Made by a program: the position numbers and the translations under genes
The notes under the pieces: generated by a model
What the model was told of the DNA's origin: nothing
The model's database searches: none
What the model saw: only the letters and a program-made list of their open reading frames with translations
Shown: positions 61,798 to 64,000 of the stretch, piece by piece
How positions within the stretch are numbered: the first letter of the stretch is position 1
How the letters are laid out: the number at the start of each line of letters is the position of its first letter
Origin: Pseudomonadota bacterium
Lineage (GTDB): Bacteria; Pseudomonadota; Gammaproteobacteria; Xanthomonadales; Ahniellaceae
Direction: 5' to 3'
Assembly: GCA_022843465.1 (NCBI GenBank)
Contig: JALHNO010000005.1
Location: forward strand, 86,691 to 150,690
DNA: 64,000 nt

Positions 61798-62299
61798 AAC
61801 TGCCCTGGTATCGGTACTGCTGTTGCTCGCCGCCTGCCAATCCACGCCCGAACCGCAACCGGAGCCCCCGGCGCCGGCACCTGCCCGCGACTGGGTCAGC
61901 GAAATCCGGGAGCGCGCGGCCAGTGAGCCCAGCTATGTCGAGGTGCTGCCGTTGACCGATCCGGGTCTGGAAGATCTGCGGGTGCTGGCGCGCGATGCCG
62001 AATCCGAGAAGCGCTTCGCCGCGGCGGACAAGCATCTGGCCGAGGCGCTCAGTCTGGTTCCGGATGATCCCGAGCTCTGGCAGTGGCGCGCCGAGCTGGC
62101 GCTTGAGGAACAGCGCTGGCAGGACGCGCAGGCGCATGCCCGGCAGTCCGAGGCATTGGGTCCCAAGCTCGGCAATCTCTGTCTGCGCAACTGGATGACC
62201 CTGCTTGCGGTGTCGGAAGAGACGGCGGACGCGGCCGGCAGTGCGGAGGCCAGGGAGCGCGCTGCCAAGTGTCCGGTTCGGGCCCCGGTGCGGCTCTAG
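61778..62299 (+). CDS. TPR lipoprotein, candidate LpoP-like activator of PBP1b
   Basis: A 173-residue lipoprotein. The signal peptide (TRTALVSVLLLLAAC) ends in a lipobox L-A-A-C, and a Pro/Glu linker (STPEPQPEPPAPAPA) follows. Then come two TPR-like helical pairs (EKRFAAADKHLAEALSLVPDDPELWQWRAELALE, split by the usual turn). The gene overlaps mrcB by 20 bases, so it is co-translated. In Pseudomonas the PBP1b activator LpoP is a TPR lipoprotein, which makes an activator role the best guess; E. coli LpoB has a different fold. Three in-frame ATGs lie close together (MMKM), so the exact start is uncertain by one to three residues. Confidence 0.87.
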   Translation: MMKMFTRTALVSVLLLLAACQSTPEPQPEPPAPAPARDWVSEIRERAASEPSYVEVLPLTDPGLEDLRVLARDAESEKRFAAADKHLAEALSLVPDDPELWQWRAELALEEQRWQDAQAHARQSEALGPKLGNLCLRNWMTLLAVSEETADAAGSAEARERAAKCPVRAPVRL

Positions 62300-62368
62300 T
62301 GCCGCGTTCCTGCAAAGGTCGATCCTGCCGGGCTCGCGCCACCCTCGCCGTCGCAATCCGGAGCAGCC

Positions 62369-63208
62369 ATGCCGGGCCAGCCCGTGCATAATCACCCCAT
62401 GTTTACCCAGTGTCCCGGCTGTCTCAGTCTGTACCCGGTCTCGCTCGATACCTTGATCGAGGGCCGTGGTCGCGCAATTTGTGCCGCCTGCCGGACCGAG
62501 TTCGATGTGCTCGCCTCGCTGTCCGAGACGCTGCCCGAGCCGCCGGACACGATGCTGGCCCGCCACCGTCCGGGCACCACGCCAACTCTCGTAACGCTGG
62601 CCAGCAAGCCGCGCACAGGTCAACGCGATCTGTTTGCCAGCAGTACGCTGCTGGGTGCGGAACTGGTGGAGGAGGCGTCACCTGCTGCGATTGCACCCCC
62701 TTCCTTCGGCACCCGCCGCGAGCGGCGTCCGCCCGCGCCTGGCAGTGTCCGGCTCTGGCGTCTGGCCAATCTGGTCCTGCTGGCCCTGCTGCTCGCGCAA
62801 TTCGTGTATGCCAGCCGTGACTTCTGGCTCGAAAGTGGCCGTGTTCGCCCTTACCTGGATGCCGCCTGCGAGCGTCTCGGCTGTCGCCTGCCGGCGCGCC
62901 GGGATGTTGCCCAGATTGCCCTCGTCGCCCGTGATGTGCGGCCGCATCCGAGCGAGCCAGGCGCGCTGATGATCTCGGCCACGATGCTCAATCGCGCGAG
63001 TTTCGTGCAGCCCTATCCGACGCTGGAGATCACCCTGTCCAATCTCGACGAGCAGCGGATTGCCATGCGTCGACTCGCGCCGCAGGACTATCTCAATGAT
63101 GCGCGTCTGCTTGCCCGCGGTCTGCCAGCGGGTGCAACCGCGACGATTGATCTCGAGGTATTCGACCCCGGCAAGCAGGCGGTGGCCTTCGAGTTCAAGT
63201 TTCTTTGA
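62369..63208 (+). CDS. MJ0042-type zinc-ribbon DUF3426 membrane protein
   Basis: About 279 residues. A CxxC...CxxC zinc ribbon (C15, C18, C38, C41; FTQCPGC and ICAAC) opens the protein. A variable linker, one transmembrane helix (LANLVLLALLLAQFVYA, about 133-150) and the periplasmic DUF3426 domain follow (LGCRLPARRDVAQIAL, LEITLSNLDEQRIAMR, LARGLPAGATATIDLEVF). The first ATG has GGAG at five bases and is used here; the ATG ten codons later (MFTQCPGC) is the more usual family N-terminus but lacks such a site. In relatives the gene follows prmA. Function is unknown; membrane-linked regulation is suspected for the family. Confidence 0.88.
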   Translation: MPGQPVHNHPMFTQCPGCLSLYPVSLDTLIEGRGRAICAACRTEFDVLASLSETLPEPPDTMLARHRPGTTPTLVTLASKPRTGQRDLFASSTLLGAELVEEASPAAIAPPSFGTRRERRPPAPGSVRLWRLANLVLLALLLAQFVYASRDFWLESGRVRPYLDAACERLGCRLPARRDVAQIALVARDVRPHPSEPGALMISATMLNRASFVQPYPTLEITLSNLDEQRIAMRRLAPQDYLNDARLLARGLPAGATATIDLEVFDPGKQAVAFEFKFL

Positions 63209-63277
63209 GATTGACGAGCGCGGCTTGAATCAAGGCGCATCGTGCCGACAGCGGCAGGTTTCGGGTCGCTACCCTGC

Positions 63278-63313
63278 TTGACCCCCGAACGGTGCCGACC
63301 TATAACGGTCGGC
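63278..63313 (+). promoter_or_regulatory. strong sigma-70-like promoter with -10 box inside a dyad
   Basis: TTGACC (63278-63283), exactly 17 bases, TATAAC (63301-63306). The -10 box is the loop of a 7-bp perfect dyad, GCCGACC / GGTCGGC (63294-63300, 63307-63313), so a bound repressor would block it. It lies about 25 bases before the next ATG. Confidence 0.7.
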
Positions 63314-63335
63314 CCGCCGCCAGACCGATGCCGCG

Positions 63336-64000
63336 ATGAGTCTGTTCAGTTTTCGCAAGCGCGCCATGCCGAACCTGGTGCTGCGCCCGCACGATCCGGT
63401 GGGCTCAAGGCGCTGGCGCGTGCTGCTCGTGGCGGCCTGGTTGCTGTCGCTGCTGGCCGCCTGGATGTGGGCTTCGTATCGGGCTGCGCCCGAACTGCTG
63501 TCGATACAGGCTGAGGTGCGCCAGGCGCGCAAGGAGGTCGCGCGGCTGCGCGAGGAACTCGAACTCAGCGAGCGTGCGCGCAGCATCAGCGAGAAGTCCG
63601 ATCAGGTCTCGCGCACTGCCAACGAATCCCTGCAGGGTACGCTGCGCTCCCAGGAAGAAGAGTTGGCAGAATTGCGCAGCGACATCGCATTTTTCCAGCG
63701 ACTGATGGATGGCAAGTCGGGGCGCAAGGGGCTCAGTGTCCAGGATCCGGCGATTCGCGCCATACCCGGTGGTCGTGGCTACAATCTGCGCCTTACTTTG
63801 ACCCAGAACCTGCGCAAGGGTGAGGTGACCAAGGGTACGATCGCGATCAGCGTCGAAGGAATGCAGGGCGATCGCATGGTGGTGCTGGCCTGGGACAGTC
63901 TGTCCGGGCGACAGCCGAGCGCGGTGCCGCAGTTCAGCTTCAAGTATTTTCAGCAATTCGAGAGCAGTTTCATCTTGCCCCGGGACTTTTCTCCCAACCG
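63336..64000 (+). CDS. DUF6776-like membrane protein, 5' part
   Basis: The first 221 codons of a gene that runs off the right edge. The N-terminus is basic and cytoplasmic (FRKRAMPNLVLRPHDP), and a transmembrane helix lies at about residues 30-48 (LLVAAWLLSLLAAWMWASY). A coiled coil of about 65 residues follows, rich in Glu/Arg (VARLREELELSERARSISE), then a beta-rich periplasmic domain beginning near residue 145 (YNLRLTLTQNLRKGEVTKG) with the late segment FSFKYFQQFESSFILP. This layout matches the DUF6776 family found near cell-envelope genes such as bactofilin and erpA in related bacteria. Function is not known. A well-placed promoter is directly upstream. Confidence 0.75.
   Translation, partial: MSLFSFRKRAMPNLVLRPHDPVGSRRWRVLLVAAWLLSLLAAWMWASYRAAPELLSIQAEVRQARKEVARLREELELSERARSISEKSDQVSRTANESLQGTLRSQEEELAELRSDIAFFQRLMDGKSGRKGLSVQDPAIRAIPGGRGYNLRLTLTQNLRKGEVTKGTIAISVEGMQGDRMVVLAWDSLSGRQPSAVPQFSFKYFQQFESSFILPRDFSPN

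Noticed and set aside
1-64000. CRISPR arrays, tRNA or rRNA genes, insertion sequences, prophage genes
   Set aside because: No regularly spaced repeats, no cloverleaf or rRNA-like segments in the intergenic regions, and no transposase, integrase or phage structural gene were found by reading.

Overview
The window looks like a stretch of GC-rich gammaproteobacterial chromosome, most plausibly from the Lysobacterales (Xanthomonadales). The hints are an H-NS protein of the short xanthomonad type, an Oar-like TonB-dependent receptor, a Reg_prop sensor kinase, tandem DUF4124 proteins, and gammaproteobacterial blocks such as folC-SPOR-cvpA-purF and aroQ/accB/accC/prmA. The assignment is inference from gene content, not from a marker gene. 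I see no rRNA, tRNA, insertion sequence, prophage or CRISPR array. Coding density is very high and only one gap (about 2.8-3.5 kb) exceeds 300 bases.

Layout. 0-1.1 kb: end of a RiPP-type operon (HprK-like kinase, lasso B2 protease, PqqD-like chaperone) running in from the left. 1.2-5.4 kb: ThrE exporter, H-NS protein, a 0.7-kb non-coding stretch with a long hairpin, a conserved hypothetical and a ferritin-like protein. 5.6-14.5 kb: signalling and lipid genes (ECF sigma factor with its Ser/Thr kinase, a wax ester synthase/DGAT with a histone-like tail, a large hybrid-type sensor kinase). 14.5-17.2 kb: proS with two DUF4124 genes. 17.3-23.1 kb: a membrane-lipid block in which phosphatidylserine synthase is followed, with almost no spacing, by a GAF-PP2C phosphatase, an RsbW-like kinase, a STAS protein and an Mla-type ABC permease and ATPase, facing a FadL-like outer-membrane protein.

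23.3-30.6 kb: qmcA/NfeD, sodB, grxD, an SDR, MarC and the Oar-like receptor. 30.7-37.5 kb: a cyclic-nucleotide/rhodanese protein with ppnN, then aroQ, accB, accC, prmA, folA. 37.5-44.9 kb: apaGH, folC-SPOR-cvpA-purF, lpxH and a periplasmic cyclophilin. 45.0-52.3 kb: an unrecognised repeat-bearing protein, an Atm1-type ABC exporter, DUF4399, a nitroreductase and the three-gene transhydrogenase pntAA-AB-B. 52.4-59.2 kb (minus strand): TonB, a secreted beta-propeller protein, and a 1482-residue three-module glycosyltransferase whose stop codon overlaps thiS. 59.5-64 kb: PBP1b with a TPR lipoprotein (a likely LpoP-type activator), a DUF3426 zinc-ribbon protein and a truncated DUF6776-like membrane protein.

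Most genes are housekeeping. The parts most worth following up are the phosphatase/kinase/STAS switch joined to an Mla-like lipid transporter and PssA, the clipped RiPP operon, the sigma factor carrying threonines where an acidic motif is expected, the hairpin that frames the start site of the propeller gene, and the thiS/glycosyltransferase coupling.
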